Shown: one piece after another, positions 63,904 through 64,000 of the stretch
How the letters are laid out: every line of letters begins with the position of its first letter
Position numbering within the stretch: the first letter of the stretch is position 1
Assembly (NCBI GenBank): GCA_039029135.1
Contig: JBCCGT010000020.1
Coordinates: forward strand, 40,522 to 104,521
Direction of reading: 5' to 3'
Source of the DNA: JALZVT01 sp039029135
GTDB taxonomy: Bacteria > Pseudomonadota > Gammaproteobacteria > Pseudomonadales > Azotimanducaceae
DNA length: 64,000 nucleotides
Program-made: the position numbers and the translations under genes
Notes under the pieces: generated by a model
What the model was told of the DNA's origin: nothing
Databases searched by the model: none
Seen by the model: only the letters and a program-made list of their open reading frames with translations

Positions 63904-63956
63904 GGAGCCAGGCGCAGCCTGGCTCCCGCCTCGCCAGCAGCTTGCTTGCAAGCTGC
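63904..63956. terminator. Two hairpins after the thiolase gene
   Basis: GGAGCCAGGC/GCCTGGCTCC (63904-63913/63917-63926) and GCAGCTTGC/GCAAGCTGC (63937-63945/63948-63956) are perfect stems right after the stop codon. No U-run follows, so efficient intrinsic termination is doubtful; they may belong to the repeat family that continues to the window edge. Confidence 0.5.
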
Positions 63957-63961
63957 GAGAG

Positions 63962-64000
63962 AGTCGGGGTTAGAGTGGGGGTCAGAGTCGTGACTCTGAC
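63962..64000. repeat. GGGGTCAGAGTC inverted-repeat element, copy 2 (cut by window edge)
   Basis: GAGTCGGGGTTAGAGTGGGGGTCAG-type sequence leads into GTCAGAGTC (63981-63989) and its complement GACTCTGAC (63992-64000), after which the window ends. It shares the GGGGTCAGAG units of the element at 30395-30457. Confidence 0.8.

Overview
This is a high-GC chromosomal segment of a gammaproteobacterium. The evidence is gene order: from mraZ through rnpB, rsmI-lpoA-yraN, sspAB, petABC, rpsI-rplM, zapE, hisDG-murA-ibaG, the mla genes, kdsC-lptCAB-rpoN-hpf-ptsN-rapZ-npr, pmbA/tldD, yhdP-rng-maf-mreDCB and gatCAB, the order closely follows the well-known Pseudomonas-type backbone. A non-enteric, obligately respiring organism is suggested by the bc1 complex, a short-form HisG (which needs a HisZ partner) and GatCAB. 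The genus cannot be fixed from the sequence alone.

Layout. 1-3.4 kb: start of the division/cell-wall (dcw) cluster on the minus strand (ftsI cut by the window edge, ftsL, rsmH, mraZ) with a recognisable MraZ operator upstream. 3.4-4.4 kb: an AT-richer patch carrying a VapBC toxin-antitoxin pair. 4.4-4.8 kb: RNase P RNA. 4.9-9.9 kb: rsmI, divergent lpoA-yraN-dolP (diaA is missing), then sspBA. 10-14 kb: cytochrome bc1 (petABC) and the L13/S9 operon. 14-22 kb: zapE, hisD, hisG, murA, ibaG and the Mla phospholipid transport genes. 22-30 kb: divergent operon for an antiporter, KdsC (kdsD is missing), the LPS export proteins LptC/A/B, sigma-54, Hpf and the nitrogen PTS with RapZ. 30-44 kb: mgtE, pmbA, darP, tldD, a giant yhdP, rng, maf and mreDCB. 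45-48 kb: gatCAB.

From 48 kb to the end the content is more accessory: an SRPBCC protein, a SprA-type HExxH protein, a thioredoxin-reductase-like ferredoxin-NADP reductase, a membrane-anchored split-barrel candidate, an M48/TPR lipoprotein, a SEC-C protein, an acyl-CoA synthetase, a DUF4153 membrane protein, a DmdA-like folate-dependent demethylase, a polytopic membrane protein, a patatin phospholipase, and an acyl-CoA dehydrogenase / DUF35 / thiolase set that looks like part of a fatty-acid or sterol-like side-chain catabolic module.

Between genes the most striking items are a tandem pair of double-hairpin units with compensatory stem changes (60.65-60.77 kb), a dispersed inverted repeat built on GGGGTCAGAGTC (30.4 kb and the right window edge), a perfect 37-nt palindrome overlapping the zapE stop codon, and the three-repeat MraZ box. 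I found no tRNA, rRNA, CRISPR array, prophage or complete insertion sequence. No complete new multi-gene system was convincingly identified; the structured repeats and the DmdA-like gene are the best leads.
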